This document shows, piece by piece, positions 16,746 to 26,233 of a stretch of 64,000 bases of DNA. The stretch's first letter is position 1, and every line of letters begins with the position of its first letter. Both the position numbers and the translations under genes were made by a program. The DNA is from Telluribacter roseus (GTDB lineage: Bacteria > Bacteroidota > Bacteroidia > Cytophagales > Spirosomataceae). A model generated the notes under the pieces. It was not told the DNA's origin, made no database searches, and was given only the letters and a program-made list of their open reading frames with translations. The stretch spans positions 248,001-312,000 of the forward strand of contig NZ_JAFEUV020000006.1 of NCBI RefSeq assembly GCF_017355915.2, written 5' to 3'.

Positions 16746-17354
16746 ATGAACATCCAATACATCCTCGAAATTGTCGGTACGTTTGCGTTTGCCATATCGG
16801 GGGCGCTGGCGGTACGGGATAAGGAGCATCAGGACTGGTTTGCGGCTACCTTTACGGCTTTTGTTACCTCTATCGGGGGCGGTACCGTGCGCGACGTACT
16901 GCTAGGCAGCTACCCGCTGGTCTGGATCAGTGATATTACCATTGTATACGCCATCCTGCTGGGCGTACTGGCTACATTTATCTTCTATAAGCAGTTGCTC
17001 CGGTTGCGCCGCACCCTGTTCCTGTTTGACACCTTCGGGATCGCCCTCTTCACCATTGTAGGTACCGAGAAGGCCCTGAACCTGGGCGTGCAGCCCGAGA
17101 TAGCCGCCATTATGGGTGTGTTTTCGGCCGTGATGGGAGGGGTGATCCGTGATACCATGAGCAACGACATCCCTATCATCTACCAGAAGGAGGTATATGC
17201 TACGGCTTGCCTGGCGGGGGCGGTTAGTTACCTGCTGCTCGACTCTCTCGGTGCTGAGCGCAACACTGCTTTTATCCTGGCTTCGGCCGTTATTATCCTG
17301 ATCCGTATCCTGGCGGTGCGATACCACTGGAGCATCCCCCGGTTTTTCCGATAA
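16746..17354 (+). CDS. TRIC (trimeric intracellular cation) channel family protein, YadS/UPF0126 type
   Basis: 202 residues with seven hydrophobic segments arranged as two related three-helix repeats. The glycine-rich motifs TFAFAISGALAVRDKEHQDW, TSIGGGTVRDVLLG and the second-half counterpart AVMGGVIRDTMSNDIPIIYQ are diagnostic for the prokaryotic TRIC (UPF0126) family of potassium-permeable channels. Inner membrane. The short gap (48 bp) after the GNAT gene may mean co-transcription. Confidence 0.93.
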   Translation: MNIQYILEIVGTFAFAISGALAVRDKEHQDWFAATFTAFVTSIGGGTVRDVLLGSYPLVWISDITIVYAILLGVLATFIFYKQLLRLRRTLFLFDTFGIALFTIVGTEKALNLGVQPEIAAIMGVFSAVMGGVIRDTMSNDIPIIYQKEVYATACLAGAVSYLLLDSLGAERNTAFILASAVIILIRILAVRYHWSIPRFFR

Positions 17355-17596
17355 GTACCTATCCATTCTCTTTTTACGAGCGAGGTGCGGCAGTAGTATA
17401 GATCGCACCTGTGATCAGTTGCAAACTGAAAATGTATCTGTATAGACGCATAATAATTATTTAATATTTGTAACTGGTTGTTAATCAGCGAGCGTATATA
17501 AGTATGTAACTCTATTTTTTACATTATTCAAAACAACTTGCTGGTACTCAAGTTCTTGCCATGTAACCAGTTTTTCCACACTTAAACAATTTCAGT

Positions 17597-18475
17597 ATGT
17601 TTTACCATGACAAGAAGTTGCAGTACAAGGTACGTGTAGACAAGCCCAATCCGGCATTTGCGAAACTGCTTCAGCAGGCTATCGGTGGAATCGAGGGAGA
17701 GATCAGAGTATGCCTCCAGTATCTGTTTCAGGCCTGGGGCTCACGAGGACCCGTAAAGTACCGGGATATGCTGCTGGAGACCGGAACCGAGGAAATGGCT
17801 CATATTGAAATGCTGGCTACGGCGGTAGCTCTCAATCTGGAAGGTGCCACTAGTGAGCTGAAAGATAAGGTTGCGGGCGAAAACCCCATTGTAAATAGCA
17901 TCCTGGGCGGTATGGATCCGCGTCATGTACTGTCGTCGGGTATGGCTGCTATGGCCGTTGACAGCAACGGAGTACCCTTCAACGGCTCCTGGGTAGTAGG
18001 TACGGGCAACCTGGCCGCTGATATGCACGCCAACGTGATGGCCGAGTCGAGCGGACGGGTGCTGGCTACGAGGCTATGGGAAGCAACCGACGATAAGGGT
18101 ATGAAAGACATGCTGGCTTTCCTGATTGCCCGCGATACCATGCACCAGAACCAGTGGCTGGCGGTATTGGAAGAACTGGGCGGCCTGGAAAACAACCACC
18201 CGATCCCGAACAGCTTCCCGCAGGCTGAGGAGCATACCCAGTTTAGTTACCAGTTTATCTCGACCAACATCGAGCGTACCGAGCCACCGCTGGGCCGCTG
18301 GACCCGCGGCCGGTCCATTGATGGCAAGGGTGAGTTTACGTTTGTACATGCGCAGCCGCACGGCGACATCCCTGATCTGGGAGCACCCGATCCGCGCGGA
18401 TTTGCCCAGAAGGAGCAGATGATGGATGGCGCCGGCGATGGTATCATGAATAAGATAAAGGAGACTCTGAGCTAG
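17597..18475 (+). CDS. manganese catalase
   Basis: A 292-residue di-manganese catalase that disproportionates hydrogen peroxide. Metal ligands fall at the positions known from the Lactobacillus plantarum enzyme: Glu35 (GGIEGEIRVCLQYLFQAW), Glu66 and His69 (ETGTEEMAHIEMLATAV), Glu150 (HANVMAESSGR) and His183 (ARDTMHQNQWLAVLEELGG), the last two shifted by two residues. The C-terminal part (PPLGRWTRGRSIDGKGEFTF) is the usual tail. It is monocistronic: 240 bp of AT-rich sequence upstream and a strong terminator downstream. Likely part of the oxidative-stress defence with the OsmC and ferritin genes elsewhere in the window. Confidence 0.96.
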   Translation: MFYHDKKLQYKVRVDKPNPAFAKLLQQAIGGIEGEIRVCLQYLFQAWGSRGPVKYRDMLLETGTEEMAHIEMLATAVALNLEGATSELKDKVAGENPIVNSILGGMDPRHVLSSGMAAMAVDSNGVPFNGSWVVGTGNLAADMHANVMAESSGRVLATRLWEATDDKGMKDMLAFLIARDTMHQNQWLAVLEELGGLENNHPIPNSFPQAEEHTQFSYQFISTNIERTEPPLGRWTRGRSIDGKGEFTFVHAQPHGDIPDLGAPDPRGFAQKEQMMDGAGDGIMNKIKETLS

Positions 18476-18494
18476 GAGGGTCCTGATTAGACTG

Positions 18495-18534
18495 AAACGG
18501 GGGGAGGCGACCACAGGGTTGCCTCCCCCCGTTT
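18495..18534 (+). terminator. rho-independent terminator of Mn catalase
   Basis: AAACGGGGGGAGGC (18495-18508) pairs perfectly with 18521-18534, followed by TTTGTTAT. Confidence 0.92.
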
Positions 18535-18777
18535 TGTTATATACCGGCCCTTTTGGCGGTTGTATTATGGTTACTTCTTTTTGTACTGAATGGCGAAATT
18601 TCAAGATTATAGTTTTTTAACCGCCTGTTAATAAATAGATTTATCTGCGGATGGGCTTTGTTACCTTTAAAACCTATGGCTAGTGTAGTGCCTGATGCAG
18701 CACAGCAGGCGCCGAGCCCGACAACACCTCTGAATTACTCTTTTTAACCATAATAAACCTTCTATTTAACTCTTTCA

Positions 18778-19452
18778 ATGATGAAAAAACAACTACTCTC
18801 CCTATCTGTTTTGGTATGTGCTGTGCTACTGGCAGGCGGGTGCACAAAAAGAATTCAGAATACAGAGGTGTATGCGCAGGTAGCCGGGCATCGGGTAATC
18901 GCCATCATTCCGCCGGAAGTGGCTATCAACGGCATAAAAAAAGTAAACAACGGGACCATCCGGGAGCTGCAGCAGAAAGAGTCCCTGAACTTTCAGCAGC
19001 GCATGTATAGCTGGATGCTGAAAGGAAAGATCGAGAACCGCATTTTTGTCTCTATCCAGAAATTACAGGAAACCAATGATCGACTGGAGGCAGCCGGGTA
19101 CTTCGATGACCAGCCCCTTACTCCCTCTCAGATGTGTGATGTCCTGGGGGTGGACGCCATACTGGTATCCAACTACCTGGTCAAGAAAGTCATGACCGAT
19201 GCCCAGGCTCAGAACCTGGGCCTGGCCGTGTGGAAAGCGGGAGTAGGTGCCCCGAGAGGAATGAGAGGCCCCACCAACAAAACCGCAGTGAACCTGCAGA
19301 TATTCGATAAGCAGACGGGCCGCATGGTGTGGGACTACAGCAACCGGCTGAATGGCGACATCAAAAGTACACCGGCTACCCTGGTGGATGATATGATGCG
19401 GATGGCCAGCCAGAACAGCCCCTACTACTACAGAAGAGGAAAGTCTATCTAA
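18778..19452 (+). CDS. lipoprotein of unknown function
   Basis: 224 residues with a lipoprotein signal (KKQLLSLSVLVCAVLLAGGC, Cys22). I do not recognise a named family with confidence. The mature part has a strand-rich start (HRVIAIIPPEVAING), a helical middle (LNFQQRMYSWMLKGKIENRI), then PSQMCDVLGVDAILVSNYLV and a C-terminal VNLQIFDKQTGRMVWDYSNR. The pattern (protein-dependent variable evaluated as value, then a cofactor-free strand with DKQTGxxVW) resembles the periplasmic lipoproteins of the CsgG/DUF799-like alpha-beta group. The second ATG (18781) is an equally good start. Confidence 0.7.
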   Translation: MMKKQLLSLSVLVCAVLLAGGCTKRIQNTEVYAQVAGHRVIAIIPPEVAINGIKKVNNGTIRELQQKESLNFQQRMYSWMLKGKIENRIFVSIQKLQETNDRLEAAGYFDDQPLTPSQMCDVLGVDAILVSNYLVKKVMTDAQAQNLGLAVWKAGVGAPRGMRGPTNKTAVNLQIFDKQTGRMVWDYSNRLNGDIKSTPATLVDDMMRMASQNSPYYYRRGKSI

Positions 19453-19512
19453 GAACCGGAGGTGCTGGTAGCGACTTCATTCGTAGCCGGAACCACAATC
19501 GTATATGCGTGA

Positions 19513-19540
19513 GGGGCTGCCATAGGCAGCCCCTTTTTTT
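19513..19540 (+). terminator. rho-independent terminator
   Basis: GGGGCTGCC (19513-19521), loop ATA, GGCAGCCCC (19525-19533) and seven T: a classical strong terminator for the lipoprotein gene. Confidence 0.95.
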
Positions 19541-19679
19541 CTCTTTCCCGAAGCTAACCGGTTGGGGTTCATCATTTCGATCGTCTCCTTCATACCGTTA
19601 TTTTTCCACTTGGTCTATATCCACTGGCTACTCTCTGAAGTCGGCTGTAGCTTTGAGTATCTATTAGCTATGATACGTT

Positions 19680-20567
19680 ATGAAGTGTGAACTAGTGCAT
19701 ACCCCCCGGGGCACGGTAGAAGTAAGTACCTATGGGCAGGGCCCCCATGGATATGGAGTACCGGTACTCTTTATCCACGGCGGTCAGGGCAACTGCCACG
19801 AAACCCTCTTCCATAAGGGCTTTGACCCCGGCAGGTACTACCTGATCACGCCTTCGCGGCCGGGCTACGGCCACACGCCCCTACTCGCCAGTACAACACC
19901 CCGCTCTACGGCCGACCTGTTTATGGCTCTGCTGGATGAACTGGATATAGACCAGGTGGTGGTGGTAGGCATATCGGCCGGAGGGCCTGCGGCTCTGGAA
20001 CTGGCTGCCCACTACCCGGGCCGGGTATCCGCCCTGGTGCTGGTCTCGGCGGTAACAAAGGAGTGGCTCACTCCTGATCACCCCAGTTACCGTAAGGGAA
20101 AGATGCTGTTTAGTCCGGCTCTGGAAAGGTACAGCTGGGGCTTGTTTCGGGGATTATACAGTCTGTTTCCCCGCCTCATGGCCAAAACCATGTTTGCGGA
20201 GTTCTCCAGTGTCAAGGGTGCCACCATCTCTATGGAAGAGGTAGCCGAGCTGTACGGGGTAGTTAGTAAGCTACGTTCGTACTCGGGCTTCATGAATGAC
20301 CTGGACCAGACCATAGAGGCAGGCACAGTAGCTGAAGTCAAAGTGCCTACGCTGATTCTGCACAGCCTCAACGACGCCGCAGTACGTGTGGAGCACGCTT
20401 ACCACGCACACAAGCTCATCAAGGATTCCAGGCTGTACACCTACAAAAATAAGTGGGGACACATGCTTTGGCTGGGTCCTGATAGTTCCAATCCTATTCT
20501 GGACGTACTAGCTTTTTTAGAAAAAGATTATCAGTGGAATGTAGACCCTCAGACCCCAATCCTATGA
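19680..20567 (+). CDS. alpha/beta hydrolase
   Basis: 295 residues. Oxyanion-hole motif VPVLFIHGGQGNCHETL, nucleophile elbow VVVVGISAGGPAALELAAHY (Ser99), acid LILHSLNDAAV (Asp232) and catalytic His261 in NKWGHMLWLG complete the triad. The Arg-Pro-Gly-Tyr-Gly motif (TPSRPGYGHTPLL) is typical of esterase/haloperoxidase-like members. Substrate unknown. The TGA overlaps the ATG of the following DUF2568 gene (ATGA at 20564-20567), so the two are translationally coupled. Confidence 0.93.
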   Translation: MKCELVHTPRGTVEVSTYGQGPHGYGVPVLFIHGGQGNCHETLFHKGFDPGRYYLITPSRPGYGHTPLLASTTPRSTADLFMALLDELDIDQVVVVGISAGGPAALELAAHYPGRVSALVLVSAVTKEWLTPDHPSYRKGKMLFSPALERYSWGLFRGLYSLFPRLMAKTMFAEFSSVKGATISMEEVAELYGVVSKLRSYSGFMNDLDQTIEAGTVAEVKVPTLILHSLNDAAVRVEHAYHAHKLIKDSRLYTYKNKWGHMLWLGPDSSNPILDVLAFLEKDYQWNVDPQTPIL

Positions 20568-20923
20568 GCCAGCATCCGATCAACCTGGGAATACGCTTTT
20601 TACTCGAGATAGCCGCCCTCGTAGCCGTAGGTATGTGGGGCTGGCAAAAGCCCGAAGGCAATATGCGCTATGTACTCGTCGTGCTGCTGCCGGTACTGTT
20701 GGCGGCGCTGTGGGGCGTATTCAGGGTACCCAATGATCCCGGCGTCCCGCCCGTGCAGGTGTCGGGCGTAGTACGGCTGCTGATCGAGGCCTTTGTGTTT
20801 GGGTCGGCGGTAGCCGCCCTCTATGACCTGGGCCAACTCCGCAACAGTATAGTCCTGGCCGGACTACTGCTGGTACACTACCTGGTGTCGTATGATCGGG
20901 TACAGTGGTTGCTGAGGCAATAA
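20564..20923 (+). CDS. DUF2568 (YrdB-like) membrane protein
   Basis: 119 residues from the ATG that overlaps the previous stop. Four hydrophobic helices; the family pattern is LGIRFLLEIAALVAVGMWGW, then VLLPVLLAALWGVFRVPNDP and VRLLIEAFVFGSAVAALYDL. Role unknown; coupling to an alpha/beta hydrolase gene suggests a joint function. Confidence 0.88.
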   Translation: MSQHPINLGIRFLLEIAALVAVGMWGWQKPEGNMRYVLVVLLPVLLAALWGVFRVPNDPGVPPVQVSGVVRLLIEAFVFGSAVAALYDLGQLRNSIVLAGLLLVHYLVSYDRVQWLLRQ

Positions 20924-21196
20924 GCCCACCCGGATAAATAGAATGTATAGGCAAGCTCTAAGTAAAATTCAGTAGCACCGACAGGGAAAATTGGAGTTCG
21001 GCCTCTATTTTGCTTATATACTGACTAAGCATCCCAATAGTTGCTCCTCTTGTGAATGAACAGCTTTTTCTTGGGCCGGCTATATATACTTTTAACAGAT
21101 TGACATTTGTGGATAAATTACACTCTAACTTCACAAATTCTGATATCTCTAGTACCTATAAGCTGCGTCTTGCCGACTATCAATAGTTTAGATGAA

Positions 21197-21844
21197 ATGG
21201 AATTGAAACAAAGAAGGATCTGGGACAGAAGACATTTTAAGCTTCTGGAAGATGGTGTTTGGCTACGCCAGATATCTCCTACCGACGACGTAGAATTGAA
21301 AGTTAAATACGAAGAACTTGGCCTGGAGGTTGCATATATACGGAATAAGTCAGCAAGTCTTGTATATGGCTCACTCCTCTTTCTGTCAACAATCACAGGT
21401 AGAATGGTTCTGAGGGATATAGATTTGAATGACACCTCGGATATCGTACTACTCACTGCTATCTGTGCATTTGTTTTGATTCTTCTGCTGATGGCTTGGA
21501 TGGATTCGAATAAGCCCCTGATCATCATCAACGGGGGTGAGAAGAAGATTGCCCTTCTTAGAAATAGCCCTGATGCTACTACCGTCGATCAATTTATAAA
21601 TGAGTTGCACAGCAGAATTGTTGATAGGATCATTAAGGTAAGGGTTCGCCCCCATGATCCGGAATTAAACTACCGGTATAAAAAGAGCTCGCTTGATCTA
21701 CTGCTGGAAGAAAAGGTGATAGATGAAGTGAAGTACGACCAGATACTTAGGCAGATCAGCGAAAATAATCAGAATCGAATTGGCTTTGCCAATAGCTTTT
21801 CTGAATTCGAAGATGAAGATAATGAAGAGGACTTGGACCTTTAA
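21197..21844 (+). CDS. two-TM protein of unknown function
   Basis: 215 residues from the ATG at 21197 (the frame is open upstream to a TTG at 21107, but the extension is unlike a normal N-terminus). Not recognised. A hydrophilic N-terminus (ELKQRRIWDRRHFKLLEDGV, then WLRQISPTDDVELKVKYEEL) precedes two closely spaced hydrophobic segments (SASLVYGSLLFLSTITG and IVLLTAICAFVLILLLMAW). The cytoplasmic C-terminus has a basic/helical region (VDRIIKVRVRPHDPELNYRY) and ends in an acidic tail (EFEDEDNEEDLDL). AT content is a little higher than that of the neighbours. A terminator follows. Confidence 0.6.
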   Translation: MELKQRRIWDRRHFKLLEDGVWLRQISPTDDVELKVKYEELGLEVAYIRNKSASLVYGSLLFLSTITGRMVLRDIDLNDTSDIVLLTAICAFVLILLLMAWMDSNKPLIIINGGEKKIALLRNSPDATTVDQFINELHSRIVDRIIKVRVRPHDPELNYRYKKSSLDLLLEEKVIDEVKYDQILRQISENNQNRIGFANSFSEFEDEDNEEDLDL

Positions 21845-21983
21845 TTGCCTTCCACTACTATTTAACACCTTTACTTTAACTCCTCCCTGAATACGTTATT
21901 AATTGCATCACAAATGTCTATCCGTCAATCTTGAATTTCCTGAGCAATCAGGTGCATACAGAGACAGACAATGTAGCTGCATA

Positions 21984-22029
21984 AGCAAACAAAAAAGCCC
22001 TACGTTTCCGTAAGGCTTTTTTGTTTGCT
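21984..22029. terminator. bidirectional terminator between converging genes
   Basis: A 16-bp perfect inverted repeat (AGCAAACAAAAAAGCC at 21984-21999, partner 22014-22029) with A- and T-tracts. It serves the 2-TM protein gene (+) and the cold-shock gene (-). Confidence 0.9.
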
Positions 22030-22045
22030 ATATATGTTGCTAAGA

Positions 22046-22237
22046 CTAAACTAGCTGAACATTAACTGCATTTAGTCCTTTTCTTCCTTCCTGAAGGTCA
22101 AATGACACTTCATCACTTTCTCTGATCTCATCTACTAGTCCAGAAACGTGTACGAAGTACTCCTGACCTGATTTGTCATCCTTAATAAACCCGAATCCTT
22201 TTTGGTCATTAAAGAATTTTACTATTCCGTTATTCAT
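22046..22237 (-). CDS. cold-shock domain protein
   Basis: 63 residues from the ATG at 22237 (MNNGIVKFFNDQKGFGFIKD); in-frame ATGs further upstream would add a non-homologous low-complexity stretch (Asn run). Contains the RNP1-like KGFGFIKDD and RNP2-like EYFVHVSGL motifs of single-stranded nucleic-acid-binding cold-shock proteins. A run of Asn codons precedes the start in frame, which marks it as 5' leader. Function: RNA chaperone. Confidence 0.93.
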   Translation of the reverse strand: MNNGIVKFFNDQKGFGFIKDDKSGQEYFVHVSGLVDEIRESDEVSFDLQEGRKGLNAVNVQLV

Positions 22238-22610
22238 GTTGTTGTTGTTATAATACATAGATACTACATCCCCGGTAGTATATAGGTTCATTATATTTTT
22301 GCCCCAATGCATCGAATTGGTTACAAAGTACCTCAGGAGGCTTCAAAGGCACTAAAAGAATCCAAAATATAGCTGTAAAGCTGGTCTTGGGGATGAGTAG
22401 CGATGGCTGGCTGAGCGACAAGGGGCACTGGCGGTAACCAGTCTCTTGCCAGACTTCTTCCGTTCGAATATTAGCTTTGATGAAGCCCCTGAACACGAGA
22501 AAGCCTTCCGTGTAGTAGTTCGCACCACTTACGGAAGGCTTTCCTTATTACGCCATCCCGAAACTCCGGGAGGGCTTATGTCGATTTATTTGCTTGATAT
22601 ACTAGGCTTC
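22238..22610. other. intergenic region upstream of the cold-shock gene
   Basis: Holds the cold-shock gene leader (a long 5' leader is typical for cspA-like genes, here about 60 bases of Asn-codon-like ACAACAA sequence on the - strand) and a terminator at 22499-22543. No further gene was found. Confidence 0.4.
22499..22543. terminator. rho-independent terminator (probably of purL)
   Basis: GAAAGCCTTCCGT (22499-22511) pairs perfectly with 22531-22543 over a 19-base loop. On the - strand the stem lies about 70 bp beyond the purL stop codon. Confidence 0.75.
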
Positions 22611-24905
22611 TTACCGAACTACCTCGGGCGTCCCCTCCAGGATGTTGGCCAGGGAGTTGTCGTACAGGTCTTTGGCGGCGGCGGTGCCGATCAGCGTCTG
22701 ACCATCTACCACAAAGCCTTCACCGGTCACAGTACCCAGTTGGCGGAATGCCGTGTTGAGGCCGCTTAGTAGCTGCTCAAATGCCTGCTGCTTATCCGCT
22801 TTTACGCTCACCAGGACGCGACTCTGCGCTTCGCCGAACAGGTAGGCATCTTTGCGGAAGCCTTCGTCCGTAGTGATGTCAAATCCCAGCTTACGGAACA
22901 TAGCTGACTCGGCCAGGGCCACAAACAGACCTCCATCCGACAAGTCGTGTACCGACGCTACTACACCGGAGGTGATGAGCTGACGCACGGCCTGCTGCAG
23001 GCTGTACTCCTCGTCCAGATCAAAGGCCGGAGCGGGCGACTGCTTCACGCCCCGGTAGCTGTACAGGTACTCCGATGACGCAGTGTCGTTCTTGGGCGTA
23101 CCTACCAGATAGATCAGGTCACCTTCGGCCTGGAAAGCCAGTGGTGTCTGCAGCTCGGGCTTCTCCACCAGACCGATCATACCGATGGTAGGCGTCGGGA
23201 ATACCGGTCCGTCGTCGGAGCTCTGGTTGTAGAAGCTCACGTTACCACCCGTTACGGGCGTTCCGAATTTCTCACAGGCCTTGCCCATACCCTTTACGGC
23301 CTGTACAAACTGCCAGTATACTTCGGGTACGTAAGGGTTACCAAAGTTGAGGTTGTTAGTCACGGCCAGGGGCTCGGCGCCGGCGCAGCTCAGGTTACGG
23401 GCGGCTTCCGACACGGCGATCTGCGCGCCAATGAATGGGTCAGCGTTGACGTAGCGGCTGTTACAGTCGACGGTCATAGCCAGTGACTTTTCGTAGTCAG
23501 GACGGGCCGCGTCGCGGATACGTACCACGGCAGCATCCGAAGGCTCGTTGGTGGTGCGGGTAGCCGTACCTACCATCGAGTCGTACTGCTCCGCTACCCA
23601 GCGGCGCGAGCAGATGTTGGGGTGGGAGAGGAGGTGCTTCGCCACGGCTGACAGCTCGTCGCCCGCTACATCGGGTACGCTGTCGATGCTGAATTTCTTG
23701 AACTCCTGGTAGTAAGCCGGCTCGCGGTACTCGCGGTGGTACTGCGGAGCGCCACCCCCCAGCACGAGGTCGTGCGCGGGTACATCGGCGATCAGCTGGC
23801 CGTGCTGGTAAAAGTACAGACGACCCGTATCGTTATCGCCGGGGGCTATTACTTCACCGATCTGTACGCAGTGCAGATCCCACTTATCGAATATGCCTTT
23901 TATAACGTCTTCCTTGCCTTTGTCTACTACTACCAGCATGCGCTCCTGCGACTCCGACAGCAGGATCTCCCAGCCGTGCATGTTCTGCTGGCGGGTAGGT
24001 ACCTTATCAAGGTCGATGATCATACCGTGCTCACCTTTGGCGCTCATCTCCGACGTAGAGCAGATAATACCGGCGGCACCCATATCCTGGATACCGATCA
24101 CGTGGCCCGTAGCGATTACTTCCAGCGTAGCTTCCAGCAGGAGCTTCTCCATGAAGGGGTCACCTACCTGTACCGCGGGGAGTTTCTCGTTGGATTTGTC
24201 GGTGATATCTTCCGAAGCAAAGGTAGCGCCGTGGATACCATCCTTACCCGTAGCCGAACCTACGATAAATACGGGGTTGCCTACGCCGTACGACGTAGCC
24301 TTGGCTACCTTACCTACCTCTACAATACCCGCCGAGAAAGCGTTAACGAGCGGATTGGTGTTGTATGATTCGTCGAAGAACAGCTCGCCACCTACGGTAG
24401 GGATACCGAAGGCGTTGCCGTAGTCGCCGATGCCCTTCACCACACCCTTTACCAGCCACTTGGTCTTGGGCAGGTTGGGGTTACCGAAGCGCAGGGAGTT
24501 GAGCTGGGCGATGGGGCGCGCGCCCATGGTAAATATATCGCGGTTGATACCACCTACGCCCGTAGCGGCGCCCTGGTAGGGCTCAAGCGCGGAGGGGTGG
24601 TTGTGTGATTCGATCTTAAAGCTACACGCCAGGCCATCGCCGATGTCCACCAGACCGGCGTTTTCTTCTCCGGCTTTGGCGAGCATACGTTCGCTGTCGC
24701 GGGGGAGGGTCTTGAGCCATACGATGGAGTTCTTGTAGGAACAGTGCTCCGACCACATCACCGAAAAGATACTCAACTCGGTGAAGTTAGGGTCACGACC
24801 TAGTATTTCTTTGATGCGATCAAACTCTTCGGGGAGTACACCCAGCTTGCGGGCGGTTTCGACAGTGGGGAGGGCATTGCCGTCCAGAACTTCGGTAGAT
24901 GACAC
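22611..24905 (-). CDS. purL: phosphoribosylformylglycinamidine synthase subunit PurL
   Basis: 764 residues, the small PurL type that works with separate PurS and PurQ subunits. It converts formylglycinamide ribonucleotide plus glutamine to the amidine, an ATP-dependent step of purine synthesis. Hallmarks: [20 protein letters not shown] near the N-terminus, [20 protein letters not shown] with the ATP/Mg site, [20 protein letters not shown] and the second-half [17 protein letters not shown]. Its own promoter of Bacteroidota type lies 85-117 bp upstream. Confidence 0.97.
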   Translation of the reverse strand: MSSTEVLDGNALPTVETARKLGVLPEEFDRIKEILGRDPNFTELSIFSVMWSEHCSYKNSIVWLKTLPRDSERMLAKAGEENAGLVDIGDGLACSFKIESHNHPSALEPYQGAATGVGGINRDIFTMGARPIAQLNSLRFGNPNLPKTKWLVKGVVKGIGDYGNAFGIPTVGGELFFDESYNTNPLVNAFSAGIVEVGKVAKATSYGVGNPVFIVGSATGKDGIHGATFASEDITDKSNEKLPAVQVGDPFMEKLLLEATLEVIATGHVIGIQDMGAAGIICSTSEMSAKGEHGMIIDLDKVPTRQQNMHGWEILLSESQERMLVVVDKGKEDVIKGIFDKWDLHCVQIGEVIAPGDNDTGRLYFYQHGQLIADVPAHDLVLGGGAPQYHREYREPAYYQEFKKFSIDSVPDVAGDELSAVAKHLLSHPNICSRRWVAEQYDSMVGTATRTTNEPSDAAVVRIRDAARPDYEKSLAMTVDCNSRYVNADPFIGAQIAVSEAARNLSCAGAEPLAVTNNLNFGNPYVPEVYWQFVQAVKGMGKACEKFGTPVTGGNVSFYNQSSDDGPVFPTPTIGMIGLVEKPELQTPLAFQAEGDLIYLVGTPKNDTASSEYLYSYRGVKQSPAPAFDLDEEYSLQQAVRQLITSGVVASVHDLSDGGLFVALAESAMFRKLGFDITTDEGFRKDAYLFGEAQSRVLVSVKADKQQAFEQLLSGLNTAFRQLGTVTGEGFVVDGQTLIGTAAAKDLYDNSLANILEGTPEVVR

Positions 24906-24989
24906 TTTTTTCTCAGTTTACAGGTACATAGTCCGTGGTACGTAGTAAATGGCTACAGTACCTACCATTTTTCGGACCTCTTTACTCAC

Positions 24990-25022
24990 GCAAAATTAGG
25001 CTTTTAGCTCGACACAAGACAA
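24990..25022 (-). promoter_or_regulatory. promoter of purL
   Basis: On the - strand TAATTTTGC (24998-24990) matches the Bacteroidota -7 element TAnnTTTGC, and TTG (25022-25020) lies 21 bases upstream as the -33 element. It faces purL and is back-to-back with the tRNA promoter. Confidence 0.75.
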
Positions 25023-25049
25023 TTTCTGAGAAATATTTCTGGCAAACTA

Positions 25050-25080
25050 TTGACTGGAAAGATTTCCTTCTTAATTTTGC
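25050..25080 (+). promoter_or_regulatory. promoter of tRNA-Ser
   Basis: TTG (25050-25052), 19 bases, TAATTTTGC (25072-25080): an exact Bacteroidota sigma-A promoter, 30 bases before the mature tRNA 5' end. Confidence 0.85.
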
Positions 25081-25109
25081 ACCACGTTTGCGACACAGCA
25101 GATCTTCTT

Positions 25110-25194
<85 letters not shown>

Positions 25195-25195
25195 C

Positions 25196-25230
25196 AAAGC
25201 CTCAGAACGACAAGTTCTGGGGCTTTTTCT
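25196..25230 (+). terminator. rho-independent terminator of tRNA-Ser
   Basis: AAAGCCTCAGAAC (25196-25208) pairs with 25214-25226 (one G-T wobble), loop of five bases, followed by a T-rich tract. Confidence 0.85.
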
Positions 25231-25684
25231 TTTCTCGGATTACTTAGGTCTGGGCTCCTCTATAAATATCTTAGAATTTAATCAGTGACGTTATCTGTGT
25301 TGATTTTTCAATCTTCCAATTGTCCAAACCAAGTACTTTCCCAATATCTATTTAAGTACCTCCTGTACCTATATAAGTACTTATTAAATTCGGCCAGAAG
25401 CCCTTACCCGCTCAGCCTTCCAGAAGTTGACGAAATTTTTATTTAAATAAACAGCCTCCAGCGTCTTGAAAGCCACAAATTGAAATAATTTATTGATTAT
25501 GAGGGATATATATATATATACAATAGCGTAACTTTGTCATAGAGAAGTCTAAGACTTTCCATAGGACATTAGTTTCCTCATCGCCGACCGCACCTTGCAA
25601 GGTACCACTGACCATGATCGATCCTGACTAGAGCTGAGTAGTTCGATGTGGTTACCTTCACAAAACTCCTTCTCACCAGCTATT
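25231..25684. other. AT-rich gene-free region with (AT)n tract ahead of the receiver genes
   Basis: About 450 bp with no coding potential recognised. It contains a 15-base alternating AT tract (25506-25520) directly before the TAACTTTG box of the first receiver gene. The rest has no obvious repeats. Confidence 0.5.
25529..25536 (+). promoter_or_regulatory. -7 box TAACTTTG of first receiver gene
   Basis: TAACTTTG fits TAnnTTTG and is identical to the boxes before the second and fourth receiver genes. The expected TTG is replaced by an alternating AT tract. The start codon is 150 bases downstream, so the mRNA would have a long leader. Confidence 0.55.
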
Positions 25685-26113
25685 ATGGTCAAAAACATCT
25701 TTCTGATTGAAGATGATGAAACTACCATGCTTCTGCTGCGGAAAACTATTCTACGCTACAGCTTCGCGGAGAACATCATCGAGCTCAGGCACGGGAGGCA
25801 GGCTTTGGACTATCTGGAACAGATTATGAGCGGGCAGGAAGAATTAGCCCCGGACCTGATCATGCTGGATCTGGATATGCCCGTTATGGATGGATGGCAG
25901 TTTCTGGATGAGTATACCCGGCGGTATAAGCACCACTTTCCTCACACGCAGATATGCATACTGACTACATCTGATGATGAAGAGGAGTATCAGCGCGCCA
26001 AACAATACCCCATTGTTACTTATTTCCTGAAGAAACCTTGCTTCCTGTCTGATCTGGATCAGGTAAAACAACAGGTATTTCTGAAGTTGCTCAATAAAAA
26101 TACCGTCGGATAG
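25685..26113 (+). CDS. stand-alone receiver-domain response regulator (1)
   Basis: 142 residues from the ATG at 25685. A CheY-like receiver domain with no output domain: acidic pair in NIFLIEDDETTMLL (Asp10/11), phospho-acceptor Asp62 in PDLIMLDLDMPVMDGWQFLD, Thr in ICILTTSDDEE and Lys in YFLKKPCF. It is a close paralogue of the genes at 26234 and 28672, sharing the spacing, the LxxGxxAxxYxEQ region and the C-terminal motif. Single-domain receivers of this type act by protein-protein interaction or as phosphate sinks in phosphorelays. Confidence 0.92.
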   Translation: MVKNIFLIEDDETTMLLLRKTILRYSFAENIIELRHGRQALDYLEQIMSGQEELAPDLIMLDLDMPVMDGWQFLDEYTRRYKHHFPHTQICILTTSDDEEEYQRAKQYPIVTYFLKKPCFLSDLDQVKQQVFLKLLNKNTVG

Positions 26114-26190
26114 ATAGCCGTAGTAGCAACTATCCAATCAGGTACGTATACGTAATTATCGTCAAAAGGTAGGTAGGTGTATTACCAGTC

Positions 26191-26198
26191 TAACTTTG
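26191..26198 (+). promoter_or_regulatory. -7 box TAACTTTG of second receiver gene
   Basis: TAACTTTG, 36 bases upstream of the ATG at 26234, same box as for receivers 1 and 4. No convincing TTG at the -33 position. Confidence 0.55.
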
Positions 26199-26233
26199 AC
26201 AAAACAATACCTCTTACCTACTCCACCCCCTGC

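Noticed and set aside
25506-25520. (AT)n tract as a phase-variable promoter spacer
   Set aside because: Plausible but only one copy seen, and no TTG element at a distance that varying the tract would adjust.
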